The position numbers were made by a program, and so were the translations under genes. The notes under the pieces were generated by a model. That model saw nothing but the letters and a program-made list of their open reading frames with translations. It had not been told where the DNA came from and ran no database searches. A stretch of 64,000 bases of DNA. Origin: Cadophora sp. MPI-SDFR-AT-0126 (taxonomy: Eukaryota > Ascomycota > Leotiomycetes > Helotiales > Ploettnerulaceae). The stretch's first letter is position 1, and every line of letters begins with the position of its first letter. The stretch lies in the NCBI GenBank assembly GCA_020747065.1, contig JAGMVK010000018.1, positions 434,001 to 498,000 of the forward strand, given 5' to 3'. This document shows, in pieces, positions 12,964 through 23,060 of the stretch.

Positions 12964-13310
12964 CTACGCTAACATCCCGTTTGCCAGCGCTGCGAGCTCG
13001 TCTGAGACGTATGGGCCGACGACGGAGGTATCTAGGTAGGCTGTCTGCGTGACGAGGGTATCGAAAGTATATGCTTGAGCTCCTTTCGTGCCGCCAATTG
13101 CTTGCATAGGTCCTGCCTTTCCGCGGCCACCGACTACGATGATCTAGACGTTTGCTTGGCGGGTGAGGAATTCGACAAGGATTGAGCAGGCCGAGGCGCA
13201 AACTCCGTCAGTGAGAACGACGACATCTTCTGGGATGAAGAGTCCAGGCTCCGTTGCTGGCTCTGCGGGGTTTCCATAGAGGATGAGACCACCGGTCGTT
13301 TCTGTTTAGA
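12964..13310 (-). pseudogene. Relic of an S41-family (CPAF-like) peptidase, C-terminal fragment
   Basis: The minus-strand frame reads TTGGLILYGNPAEPA, then EDVVVLTDGVCASACSILV, then an in-frame TAG at 13144-13146, then GGRGKAGPMQAIGGTKGAQ and a natural-looking end at 12964-12966. The motifs D-G-x-C-A/S-x-x-C and GGR..GPMQ..GG.KG are those I associate with secreted fungal S41 serine peptidases, where the Ser between the two Cys is the nucleophile. Only the last third is present: no N-terminal signal peptide or PDZ-like part was found upstream, although a splice acceptor sits just before 13310. The fragment is truncated and interrupted, so most likely a dead gene. Confidence 0.65.
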
Positions 13311-13768
13311 AAGTGCTGTTGGTGGGGATATATAAATGTTAACGAGCATTGGCCAGTATTTACCTACAAATAGCAATACACCGCTTATCCTGAACAGGTG
13401 ATTGGTCTGGCCATCCCTGGAGACGCGGCTACAATCACCTTACATTTAACATTTATAAGAAGACCTGCAGGTAGTAAAAGATAACACAACATTCCACAAG
13501 AGGCTAAGCGAAGGATCATGTGACTCGCAAGCCTCAAGCAGGTCATGATGCCTTTGAGCTACCCCGAATACGTATGCGTTGTTCTCGAAGCATGCGTGAG
13601 AGTGGCAGGGACTGTGGGTGGCTTTGGGAGTTCGTCGTACGGAAGCTTCAGGCTACAGCTCGCCATTTGGGCGCCAAAATCGAGTGGAGGACGGGGGCAC
13701 ATATCAGAAGCAAATTGGATGTTGTTGCATATCGCGCAAAAAGGGCATAATTTGTCCGCCACCATGTC
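13311..13768. other. Intergenic, no gene recognised
   Basis: No upstream exons of the S41 relic could be recognised here. Nothing else supportable. Confidence 0.4.
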
Positions 13769-15772
13769 TTACGTTCGACTTGTAAGTTTGCTAACAATTT
13801 TAATGTGACCCTCTTTTCGAGCGTAGTCCATAGCAGTCCGACCTTCTGTATCTTGAATGGAAATGTAAATTTTATTAGTTTTGATCAGCATCTCGACGAT
13901 GTCCTCGTGTCCCCCTTGAGCGGCGTAGAAAATACTAGACCTGCCTTGATCGTCTACAAGATTGACACGGATGTCGTTCCGGATCAATAATTTTGCCACT
14001 AAATTCTTGTCACCGCGTGCGACGGCATACATGAGGGCCGTCTGTTGATAAGAGTCTTGGATGTTCACGTCGATGCGGGGGTTCCGCAACACGGCGTGGA
14101 CTAGCCACGAATCCCCAGTTGCTGCTGCCCAGGTGAGGAGGCTCTTTTTAACCCCTGCCCGGCTCGACATTAGGCGCTTCTTATTCTCCTGCTCCAGCAG
14201 CATAAGCTGCATCTGATAATCTTGTATGGCATGGTTGCCTGACGAGGAGGTATTCGGTAGGTGAATAGATGCACGTATTGGACCCCTAGCGGGGAGAGCG
14301 TCGGAGGCTTGCCTGATAAACTTGTGGTCGATCTTCGCCGCCTTCGTCGGCAGATCTGGGTGTGGATCATACATATTTGGATTGATCCTCTCATCAGAGA
14401 GGATGCTTCCAAACTCTGGACAGTCTTTCCACAGTCCAGAGTGAACTGCGTCCCACAAAGCCGCATTTGCGTGCCCTGACTCGTTCCATGCTGCGATCAA
14501 CTTGTCGTTCCTTGCAGCATCGTTGAACCCTCGCAATGTCTCAGATGTTAGCTTGTGGATATCTTCTTGGCGAGCTTCGAAGAAGAACTGCTTGGCAAAG
14601 CGAAAGTTCTGCGTGTAGAGACACATGGGGATGGCTGGTGACCAGATTCCCCATCGAACGTGTGTGTCGGCCACTTCGACCAAAAGTTCGAAGGCTTCGG
14701 TGTCTTCATATGCCTGGAGGTATTCACAGATTAAGACCCAAGAACTCTGTGAGTCACATTTGAAGGTATGCTGACTGCATAACATCCATTCCAAGCCTTG
14801 CTTGTCATGAGCCCTGACCAACAGAGGAAGGATCTTGTCGCCAGCCGCGCCACGCACAATTTCAATGACACTCTGCATTATGCTCTCGTTTGAACAGCGA
14901 AGGGCGTTTTGGAACACCACCTCAAAAGGACCTGGAACTTTTGATTTGTAGATCTTGATTTTATGGATGAGCAATCCGGTCGACAGGGATTTCAGGAGGC
15001 AGAGCCCCTCCGGATTTGAGACAGAACGGGAGTTGCGCAAAAAATGAAGAAAAGGCGGCCATTCATATTTCCCGCAGAGAGCAACATTGATGCCAGGTTG
15101 TTCAAGTAGGTAGCGGATGACTTCGAGATTGCCCTGTTCCGCAGCGGCAGTCAATGGAGTTTCCAGGCCATCATCAACCCTGACTCGGCAGTTGACATCG
15201 ACCTTGCCCTCCTGAAGAAGGAATTCAATCACATGTAGGCCCTCTTCTCCCGCTCTGGCTCCTCCTACTAGTAGATATTCTAGATAGAGGGGGTCCAGGG
15301 CCGCCAGGCGATCAGGTCGGTCGAAAATGAACCTCTGCCAATGCGAGAGGGTGTTAGGGCGCACCATGACGGATCCCACGTGGTATGGCAAGGTGCCCGT
15401 CCCATTGCAAGGATACCTAAGTATCCCGCTAGAAAGCATGAGGTCCGCAATCTCGTGGAACCCCAGACAGATAGCCCTTTCGAGCGTTTGGAACTCCCAT
15501 CGAGCATTGCAGTGGGGGAGTAGCAGAGCAACAACGGCAGTATTCCCTTTCTCTACGGCCGAGCAAAGGGGGGTTCCCTCGGACATTTGCGTCAAGTTCA
15601 GGACAGCTCCCTTTTCGATCAGGAACCTACAGGCTTCGAGCTGGCCTGAGTCTGCCGCAAACCATATGGGCGTTCTTCCCTCACGCACGGTATTTATGTC
15701 GCAGCCCTGTTCGATGCAAGCTTTGAGGGTCTCAAGATCGCCTATGCTAGCAGCTCTATGTATGTCCGCCAT
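13769..15772 (-). CDS. Ankyrin-repeat protein
   Basis: Single exon of 667 aa from ATG 15772 (MADIHRAASIGDLETLKACI). The frame stays open 23 codons further upstream but has no ATG there. Ankyrin repeats are clear at both ends: three to four in the first 110 residues (GCDINTVREGRTPIWFAADS; GTPLCSAVEKGNTAVVALLL) and three at the C-terminus (DVNIQDSYQQTALMYAVARG; GRSSIFYAAQGGHEDIVEML; GRTAMDYARKEGHIKIVSKL). Another repeat near residue 220 reads ETPLTAAAEQGNLEVIRYLL. The middle is degenerate. No NACHT, HET or other partner domain is visible, so the role (protein binding) is generic. Such stand-alone ankyrin genes are abundant and fast-evolving in filamentous fungi. Confidence 0.88.
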   Translation of the reverse strand: MADIHRAASIGDLETLKACIEQGCDINTVREGRTPIWFAADSGQLEACRFLIEKGAVLNLTQMSEGTPLCSAVEKGNTAVVALLLPHCNARWEFQTLERAICLGFHEIADLMLSSGILRYPCNGTGTLPYHVGSVMVRPNTLSHWQRFIFDRPDRLAALDPLYLEYLLVGGARAGEEGLHVIEFLLQEGKVDVNCRVRVDDGLETPLTAAAEQGNLEVIRYLLEQPGINVALCGKYEWPPFLHFLRNSRSVSNPEGLCLLKSLSTGLLIHKIKIYKSKVPGPFEVVFQNALRCSNESIMQSVIEIVRGAAGDKILPLLVRAHDKQGLEWMLCSQHTFKCDSQSSWVLICEYLQAYEDTEAFELLVEVADTHVRWGIWSPAIPMCLYTQNFRFAKQFFFEARQEDIHKLTSETLRGFNDAARNDKLIAAWNESGHANAALWDAVHSGLWKDCPEFGSILSDERINPNMYDPHPDLPTKAAKIDHKFIRQASDALPARGPIRASIHLPNTSSSGNHAIQDYQMQLMLLEQENKKRLMSSRAGVKKSLLTWAAATGDSWLVHAVLRNPRIDVNIQDSYQQTALMYAVARGDKNLVAKLLIRNDIRVNLVDDQGRSSIFYAAQGGHEDIVEMLIKTNKIYISIQDTEGRTAMDYARKEGHIKIVSKLTSRT

Positions 15773-16979
15773 GTCCGCTGATTGATAGTCCTCGTGGTCG
15801 AGGGGTTCCGGAGCCTTTCGGCCCTCTCGGAGGGATCGCACTCGGCCCTTTGAGGCTGAAAGACCGTAGCAAAAATTTCGATTGCTATGGTTGGCGGGAT
15901 TAAAATAGGTAGGTTTACGGTGCCTCGAGGCTCGAGAGGACCGGTGCAGGAACTAAAGAGCATTCTGTGGAGTTGTTACAATCCTGGAGGGGGGGGATAT
16001 GTTCGGCGCCTAATGGCTTGGGACATCCAGTCGCGGCCTGGTCCGCATGGCATTATGGAGGGCTACTATCGAAGGCTTGGAGCTTGGCAACCAAGTCGCA
16101 CAACTGTCCCGCTCACTCATCATCCTATCACGATCCAATCCTGACCTTGCAGTGGGATTGCCGGTCATTTCCTGCGAAGCTTCCCACCAAGCTTGTTTTT
16201 CTCAACGTACTCTAATATGGCCCACATTCTCGAGCAAAGTCGCAGAGGCTCCAATACGCCCTCCTCCTTGAACGAAGTCCACTCGTATTGTGTGCTGCTC
16301 CGTGCAAATACTACCACCTGATCCCAATGACTCCTATCTCCTAGCAGCAGGGAATTTTTAGAAGATTAGAACGTAGTAAGTTAGAAGCCATTTGCAATTT
16401 GGAGGTCGGGAATTTCTCTTAAGGCCACAAAGGAGCCACAAACGTCAGCACGTTTTCATTCATGAGTTCAAAACTGCCACTCGGCACACTTTTTAATCCT
16501 GGAGCATTGGAAGTAAAATTGGACCGGCTTCCATTGGGATTGGCACAATTCTCTTTCAACTTTTTCGGGCGAGCATCACAGGAGCGGAGGATCGCTAAAC
16601 CCCGGGGTGCGAACCGTAGGACGGATGGACATAGAACGCATGATGCATGAGTGAGACGTATGTTGAATATATTCCGACCCAAGATGAAATACGAATAAGT
16701 GGTGTAATGGCTGTCTCGACTTTGCAGCATACCTCAACGAATCGCGGCACGAGCCGTTCACAACTGTAGCTCGCCCATTGCGTTGATTTTCGAAAAGTGC
16801 CTGATACGCGCGGCTGATACCCCACACATACCCTTTCGTACGGAGTTCTCGACCGCAGTCAGCCTACCATCCGTTCGTCCCCTCTGCTGTTGGAGTTGGT
16901 GGGGTGATCAGTTGACCCCACCAGTTCAAATCACCCCTCAGCACGGACGTCAATATCTAGTGAAAATACCGGATTCTAG
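15773..16979. other. Intergenic, no gene recognised
   Basis: Upstream region of the ankyrin gene. Open frames around 16419-16830 overlap on both strands and resemble no family I know. Confidence 0.45.
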
Positions 16980-17155
16980 GTACTATTAAGGGGTAAAGGA
17001 CTCTCGAATCTTCTATAGCTACTTTAGCTTTTATAATAGACTAAATTTTAGCTTATACCTTAAAACTGACAAGGCTATTATAAGCGCTACTAGCTAGTTA
17101 GAAATAGATTTTAAGCCTTTAACTTAGAAAATCTATATTTTAATATTGTTTAGGG
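16980..17155. repeat. Small AT/TA-rich RIP-like island
   Basis: About 175 bp with the same TA-dense composition as the dead LINE (for example CTATAGCTACTTTAG), embedded in normal sequence. It ends abruptly at a G-rich run at 17149-17160. Probably a relic of a small transposable element or a solo repeat hit by RIP; no terminal repeats could be recognised. Confidence 0.5.
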
Positions 17156-17322
17156 AGGGGGGACTAGATGGAGACTTATGATTATCTCGGGACTTCTGAC
17201 AAGGAAATCTTTGATGATGCTCCACAAGACGAAACACAACTATTGGGTTTGGTTGAGGGGAGTGTTGTTGGCCACTGCGACCACTGCCACAAATCTCTGG
17301 GAACTTCTGGCTCATGGTGTTA

Positions 17323-18786
17323 TCACACCCATTCCGGCTTGTCGCTACCCAGCGGTTTGGGTAGTATATCCCATCCCGGCATAAATCCTTCAACAGCAGC
17401 AGAGTGCTTCAGAGCCTTCAACTCGCCAAATTCACTCTGTCTTGTTTCCAGATACTCTTCTATCTCCTGATCACCTGTCGTGGGACAATCGAAACCGGTC
17501 TTACCAGGAAACTGTCCAAGAGATCTGAGATACTTCATAGTTCCCGCCAAAGATACATCTACCTCATAGCTCCCCCCTTCTGTGGCTCTCTTGTACAACG
17601 CGGCACATATGCCAGTTGCGAGAAAGTATCCAGAAGCATGGTCAAGGGCTTGACAAGGCATCGGACGACCCGCATCCCCTTCGCCGAAATGCTCCGCTTC
17701 TGAGACGTTCATACCAGACCCAGTCTGGACTATAGAGTCAAAACCCCGATTTCCGCCCCACGGCCCCTGGTTGCCGTATGCAGACATGTTCGCGCAAATG
17801 ATGTTGGGATTTGCCTGGGCCAGTTCTAAAGGAGAGAATCCTTTCGCGGACAGACTTCCAGGTCTGTAGCCTTGGATGAACACATCTGCATCTTTTGCCA
17901 GCTCCAGCAATTTGGCTTTCCCTTCCTTGGTTGTCAAGTCCAGCTGTGCGGTCCGTTTTCCTCTTGCTAGATCTCGATCGATATCTGGGAGATCAGGCAG
18001 ATTAGGCGAGGTAATCCAAAGCACATCTGCACCGTGAGCCGCCAGGGTTCGTCCTGCTACAGGCGCTGCAATCACTCGACTTAATTCCAGGACTCGTATT
18101 CCACGAAGACAACGATCGCTGCCGCCAGGTGGCTGCGGTGGAATCAGAGGTGCCCCAGACTCAAGCTTGTGAACATGTATTGGGATGCTAGGGATGTATT
18201 GTGCCTGTGGAAGGGCATCCCACTGCTCGTATGATCTGAGAGCTGCTATGACGCAATTAGATTCCATGGCAGCTGTTTCAAGATCGATTGATTTCCATTT
18301 GAGAAGATCAGAACGGAAATCATCCCGTGAGGCTGTAGGAGGCAGCCCTAAGATCTTGAGTGCGCCTGCGACGTGATGTGGAAACCCATCATGAATGCGG
18401 ACATAACCATCGGCAGTCTTTTGGACAGGGCCACCAAATGATTTCAACCCCCCGGAAAAGTCTGGCTTGTTGCCATCAAGGGTATACAATTTCTCGGAAT
18501 CAAACTCCAAACAAGCGCGCAACAGCGGCACTGTTATTCTTGGTATTGAGAAGTTCCGAGTGGATTGAAAAAGTGCGGCTGTCAGTGCTGAGAGCGCAAT
18601 CGTGCTCTGTGCTAGATGGCCTATCTTAAAGGATGATGGAAGACCGGATCGTGAGTGTCTGTCTGCATCTGGTAGTGACAGTGACGAGACAAATTCTGCT
18701 GGGAGACCCAGATGATTCCAGATGTGTGCAATCGTATCTGCGGTCGTGAAGTCAGACCGGTCTGGGATCAAGTCATTGCCCGCCAT
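17323..18786 (-). CDS. Class III CoA-transferase-like protein (CaiB/BaiF family)
   Basis: Single exon, 487 aa from ATG 18786 (MAGNDLIPDRSDFTTADT). The first 220 residues form an N-terminal half seen in fungal members, with TADGYVRIHDGFPHHVAGAL. The classical domain starts near residue 225 with CLRGIRVLELSRVIAAPVAG. Next come TLAAHGADVLWITSPNLPD, GKRTAQLDLTTKEGKAKLLE, DVFIQGYRPGSLSAKGFSP and CANMSAYGNQGPWGGNRGFD. Asp382 in ALDHASGYFLATG lies where the family's catalytic Asp, which forms the acyl-enzyme anhydride, is expected. Members move CoA between carboxylic acids. The end GWDILPKPLGSDKPEWV suggests a complete chain. It lies upstream of the BVMO cluster, and a role in activating acids from that pathway is only a guess. 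Confidence 0.88.
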   Translation of the reverse strand: MAGNDLIPDRSDFTTADTIAHIWNHLGLPAEFVSSLSLPDADRHSRSGLPSSFKIGHLAQSTIALSALTAALFQSTRNFSIPRITVPLLRACLEFDSEKLYTLDGNKPDFSGGLKSFGGPVQKTADGYVRIHDGFPHHVAGALKILGLPPTASRDDFRSDLLKWKSIDLETAAMESNCVIAALRSYEQWDALPQAQYIPSIPIHVHKLESGAPLIPPQPPGGSDRCLRGIRVLELSRVIAAPVAGRTLAAHGADVLWITSPNLPDLPDIDRDLARGKRTAQLDLTTKEGKAKLLELAKDADVFIQGYRPGSLSAKGFSPLELAQANPNIICANMSAYGNQGPWGGNRGFDSIVQTGSGMNVSEAEHFGEGDAGRPMPCQALDHASGYFLATGICAALYKRATEGGSYEVDVSLAGTMKYLRSLGQFPGKTGFDCPTTGDQEIEEYLETRQSEFGELKALKHSAAVEGFMPGWDILPKPLGSDKPEWV

Positions 18787-19281
18787 GGAAGGACTATCGG
18801 TGTGCAAAACTGCCACTGTTCCAACGCTTCGATGGTATTTGAATTTGAGTACTCGTCTATGTTTGATGCTGTGTCATGCTCGGGAGATATGCATTTATTT
18901 ATGAGGAAGAGGATCGTCAGATGTCACTCCTTATGCCGACGATCTCCGGTCTCGGCAATTCAGCTAGTCCGCGGTCACTTCGTACTATTATCATCCATGG
19001 AGAAGCGACGAGATCGACAAATGACTTGAACGAAAGATTCTCCAGATGTTGATTTAGCTGCAAGAATTTTGTCGTTAATTACGAGGATGGATTGGTATCG
19101 CGTAGCCCCTAAGCAGGAGAGCAAACTTCTCCACAACCCCGCATTTTGTCGAACCCCTTCAACGGCATAGCTTCAACCAGAGTACTTCGTACACTGAGCC
19201 ATAGGAATCCATTCATTGATAATGGCAACGCTAATGGAACGCTGATCTAATACATCGACTGAAATTTGAGACATCATTCAT
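18787..19281. other. Intergenic
   Basis: Promoter side of the CoA-transferase-like gene and 3' side of the next gene. Nothing further recognised. Confidence 0.45.
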
Positions 19282-20531
19282 CTATTTTTCCGCTTTGTCA
19301 CCACCCTTTCGGCTGAACATTGTGCTTCTAGCATGCTTCAGTCTGCTCATTGTTCCTGCGATTCCTTTCATGTGGGGTTTGCCTGCGATGATCTGCTCCA
19401 CAGCCTCTCCAGTCATCTCTTCCTTCACCGATGACCAGTCCAGTCCCAGCGCTGCCTCAAACAGAGGCGAAAGGTCATGAGCAGCACAGATCTCATTCTG
19501 CTGCTCTCGACTGACTTTTCTCTGTGCCAGTTGATCAAGTTTGTCTTTGACCGTGACGGTCCCCATGGGAATAGTCAAGATCTTGGTGACAGTATCTGGA
19601 GAAAAGTATTTGGGACCAAGAAAGTATGGATGGTTGGTGTCGTTCAATCGCTTTTGTGCTTGAAGGTCTTTTCCGAAACATCTCAGATCGCGGATGAAGA
19701 GTTTTGAGAGACGGTTGAAGTTTGGAATATTGCTCAAACTTTCGAGTGCTTTGTTTCTTTCGTAGCTAGCACTTTGACTGACATCCCAAATGCGTTGAAA
19801 ATCTTCTTTCCAAGGTCCTCTTAAGAGTGAAGTAGACCATATGTCACCGTTCAGAGATATCTCGACAGGGCGTCGATTCTTGGTGATTGATGTGACGCAA
19901 ATGTTGGAAGCATCTTTCCCCCCTGTCAAGACTTCGGCTGTGATCCAACCTTTACGACGTCAGACTCAATTCATATTGGCAATAAACATAACTTACCGAG
20001 CAAGTATTCTTTGGAGAATGTTTCTGATTTTCCTTCACCCAGATCGATTGTAACCTTGTTCTCGTCTTCAAGTTTGTTGACCGGATCAAGAGACAGAGCA
20101 TCCAGCGATGCTGTGACTTGGGAAAGGGGAGGCCGAACGAAGATGTCTGATACAGTTCTACGACCGGAATTCTTGCGGCGTTCAGCGAGGGATTGTTGGT
20201 GACTTGTAGCTTGTGAAGTATTGGGAGATGGGTCTTGAGCAGGTCGAATGTGGATAGTGACAACACTGTCGTGCTTGCAATAGAGTTCCCATGTGATTGG
20301 AATACTCCGGTCAGAAAGCAGTTGGACAGCAGCTTTCATGGAGTTTGAATGAATCCAGAAGCTATGGTCTTCAAACTTACCCCTTGCCTTGGACGCTAGA
20401 AGGGCTTTTTGGAGTGTCATGTTACTCTCCTGAACTTCAGACAAGGGTAGCCATCCTTGCATGTATGGTGGCGACATTGAAGATGGCCTGGTACTCTCCC
20501 AGATGAAGAACCAGATCTGTTCATCAGCCAT
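19282..20531 (-). CDS. Uncharacterised protein with C-terminal domain shared with the neighbouring gene
   Basis: Exons 19997-20531 and 19282-19949 encode 400 aa from ATG 20531 (MADEQIWFFIWESTRPS); the 47-bp intron has GTAAGT and AAG ends. I do not recognise the family. The N-terminal half has a compact beta-rich look (SFWIHSNSMKAAVQLLSD; WELYCKHDSVVTIHI), then a polar linker. The C-terminal half, about residues 240-390, contains NIPNFNRLSKLFIRDLRCFG, YFLGPKYFSPDTVTKIL and NEICAAHDLSPLFEAALGLD. The last two motifs recur in order in the protein at 21423-22184, so the two are paralogues for that part. No signal peptide or membrane segment. The two genes are divergently transcribed across a 0.9-kb gap. 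Confidence 0.72.
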
Positions 20532-21422
20532 AATGAAGTTTATGGAAGAGAATAAATGTATGAGAATGTGAGGCAGTGGATTATGGGAGAAGTTGTATCT
20601 ATACTTGAAAATGTTCTGTGGATGAGCCTTCAGATCAGGAGAGGTGGCTGCTTTATATAAACTTTTGGGAGGGCCATGACTGTGGATTGGAAGTTCTTTC
20701 AAGAATGACTCGTGATTAGTCGTGAATCATATCGTCCGGTCAAATCACTGATTGTCGTGAATGAGAGACTTTGCGGAATGCAAATTCTCCTGGGCAGCCG
20801 ACAATTCATGTGAATAGCTACACCTTAACATTTTCAACGTCATTCATCTCTTTCGAGCTATGTGGGTGAAGTATTCGACCTTCATATTTCCAGAAACGAG
20901 AACCTGGAATGACACCATCAGAAAATGTGCAAAGATCAAAGCTTAGTATTCTCTTGGTTGATCTTTACAAGCGCCACTTAACAACATCGTGCATTGCATA
21001 CTCGCTTCTTTAAGCGTTCAGAAATTAAGTTGATCGATTTCGGTTGGTCCCAATCTACCATAGATCATGATGACCAGACAGTACTAGATGACTAGAGCTT
21101 CCATAGTGGTCGGCCGGCCCTTGCGATACAACGGGCAGGTTAACTTCCGCTTTGCAATTCCAATGTTGTTATCAAAACGAAGTTATTAGCAAAAGAGAAT
21201 TGTTATGGAACCGGCGTTGCTGTCACATTTAAAGTTGTTGTCAAGTAAATTATCTCTGTTATGCGCATTTTTACGAGCCCGTTCCAAATCGCTACCTTTT
21301 AGCGCACCTTTGTTTTCCTAGTATGGTCACCCGACCATGGATATCGGGTTGATTACTCATCTCAGCAGCCGCCAGTCCAGATCTCAATTCTCCTAAAATT
21401 TAAGCCACGCTGATGCAGTGAA
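20532..21422. other. Divergent intergenic region
   Basis: Shared upstream region of the two paralogous genes of unknown function. No repeat or RNA gene noticed. Confidence 0.45.
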
Positions 21423-22184
21423 ATGACCCTTTTCTGTTTTCCATCATGTATGTCTCGAGATCAACAAGATTTGAAGCTATTCATCCATCTTTCTTCTAAC
21501 AGCACCGTTGCAGCAGTACCCCTCATCCTGCAGATAGGCAGCATATCTGATATGGCATCATCATCAACTCTACCTACCGAACGAAGTGGAATGCCATCTG
21601 CATCCGTAGTTTCACAAATGGAGAATTTCAGCATTATAAAACCATCCCATGAGATAGAGGATCTTCGTAAAAACCCGAACCTGTGGTACAAAATCCACGT
21701 CTTACTTTATGACCTCAGGAACTTTGGGGAAGTCAAAGAGTCCCATGACAGACTTGAAAAGGTTGCCGATGCTTCGTACATTGGAATGCCCTACTTCAGC
21801 ACCGACGAAGTCAAAATTTTGAAGTCGACTGCTGTCAATATTTCAAAACCAGCTCATAATTGGAAATCGACAACAGTGAATTCCCAAAAAGGGAAAGATA
21901 GTTCGGGAGAACGGAAGACTCTCGATATAGTGATTGAAGAGGAGCTGAGGGAACGCCTTGAGAGACGAATGAAAAAACGAGAACAAAGTGGGGACTTTAG
22001 AGTTTGTGCGGCGCACGATATTGCACCTATCTTGGAGAAAGCGTTTGGAATTGATCCAAAACAGCTTTCGAAAGATCAAACATTCTTAGATCTTATGACA
22101 CGATCGCAATTGAAGCTTAAAGAAAAGGAGGATTGGAATGGATTGCCCAAAAAGACATTTGGGAAGAGAGGGAAGAGACTTTGA
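21423..22184 (+). CDS. Uncharacterised protein, paralogue of the 19.3-kb gene's C-terminal domain
   Basis: Intronless frame of 253 aa if the first ATG is used; ATG 21552 (MASSSTLPTERSG) would give 210 aa and is the more natural start, because the first 43 residues look random. The conserved block runs KNPNLWYKIHVLLYDLRNFG, ASYIGMPYFSTDEVKIL, then RVCAAHDIAPILEKAFGIDP. These match in order the C-terminal half of the neighbouring minus-strand protein (DLRCFG, KYFSPDTV, CAAHDLSPLFEAALGLD). It lacks that neighbour's N-terminal half. The basic tail PKKTFGKRGKRL could favour nuclear location. Function unknown. The pair looks like an inverted duplication followed by loss or gain of the N-terminal region. 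Confidence 0.65.
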   Translation: MTLFCFPSCMSRDQQDLKLFIHLSSNSTVAAVPLILQIGSISDMASSSTLPTERSGMPSASVVSQMENFSIIKPSHEIEDLRKNPNLWYKIHVLLYDLRNFGEVKESHDRLEKVADASYIGMPYFSTDEVKILKSTAVNISKPAHNWKSTTVNSQKGKDSSGERKTLDIVIEEELRERLERRMKKREQSGDFRVCAAHDIAPILEKAFGIDPKQLSKDQTFLDLMTRSQLKLKEKEDWNGLPKKTFGKRGKRL

Positions 22185-22344
22185 AGTTTGTTTTGTTCGT
22201 CTTCCGAGTGTGTAAGCCAGACCTTGAGCGAGCTAACTTTGAATCACAGAAGAATCGAGAAGTGTTTGATGCGAAGAATAGTGTACAACAATCATGCAGA
22301 ACTGGGCTTGAGTAGCTTGTTAGCATGTATGAAGAGATGATTTT

Positions 22345-23060
22345 GACTCACTTTAATCAGCTCTTTGATTCGGTCATGTATGGTTACCAAGCCTCTCTCA
22401 TCAATTGATCCCAAGTCTCCCGTGTGGAGAAATCCATCATCGTCATACGTCTCCTTGGTGGCTTCTGGATTGTCCTTGTACCCCATGCTTGCTTGCGGGC
22501 CTTTTGCTAGGATGTGATCCGCAACCACAATTAGTCATGTCGAGGAGACCTCGTGTAGTTCATATCCAGCAGCTTTAGGCAGACCCCTAGTACCCGAACT
22601 GAAACACAGAAGAGCACAAGTGTTCGCATTCGTTTGTCCATCTCCAAGTGTCCACTTTGGAACTTGTCAGGCGCCTCTACTCTTCCCTGTAATTATCAAA
22701 GCGCTGACGGATGTGTACCCAGATATTACCCGGTCCATGAAAATGAAACATTCCCTGGGGAGATGGAGTGCATCTACAACTTCACGAGCGTTTTGGAATG
22801 ATGCTTGGTCCACTAATATCATTCTTGGCGAGGCTTTCTGAATTGCATACGCGATTTCATTGCTAGTGTATGCCGGCGGGGCTCCAGCAACAACAGCACC
22901 TGTACAATCATGAATAGAGTAGAAATCAGAGTAGGGATGATATGCCTGACGAACCGATTCGGAAAGCAGCAAGTAATGTATCGGGATACCAGAGTGAGTT
23001 GCCATGAATATGCTGATGCAGTCGGCCCCTCCGACTTGGAGCCGCAGGATGAAATTCGAG
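22345..23060 (-). pseudogene. Adenylate-forming enzyme (4-coumarate-CoA ligase-like) pseudogene
   Basis: Minus-strand fragments of an acyl/aryl-CoA ligase, in order: ADCISIFMATHSGIPIHYLL; an intron-like gap; GAPPAYTSNEIAYAIQKASP; an in-frame TGA at 22667-22669; the A3 P-loop CFSSGTRGLPKA; then, after missing sequence, ASMGYKDNPEATKETYDDDG, FLHTGDLGSIDERGLVTIHD and RIKELIKV. The region between the A3 and A6/A7 motifs (normally about 200 residues) is deleted, and everything beyond the hinge, including the catalytic Lys of A10, is absent. A second stop lies between the two halves. The gene can no longer make a ligase. Its place beside the BVMO cluster suggests the pathway once included CoA activation of an acid. 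Paired GCTGACTCG-type motifs remain just upstream. Confidence 0.8.

Noticed and set aside
18787..18816. Ten extra N-terminal codons for the CoA-transferase-like protein
   Set aside because: They start with GTG, not ATG; nuclear fungal genes rarely use it, so ATG 18786 was chosen.
21423..21551. First 43 codons of the unknown plus-strand gene as true N-terminus
   Set aside because: The stretch does not resemble a targeting signal or the paralogue; ATG 21552 is preferred, although the longer form is kept in the coordinates as possible.
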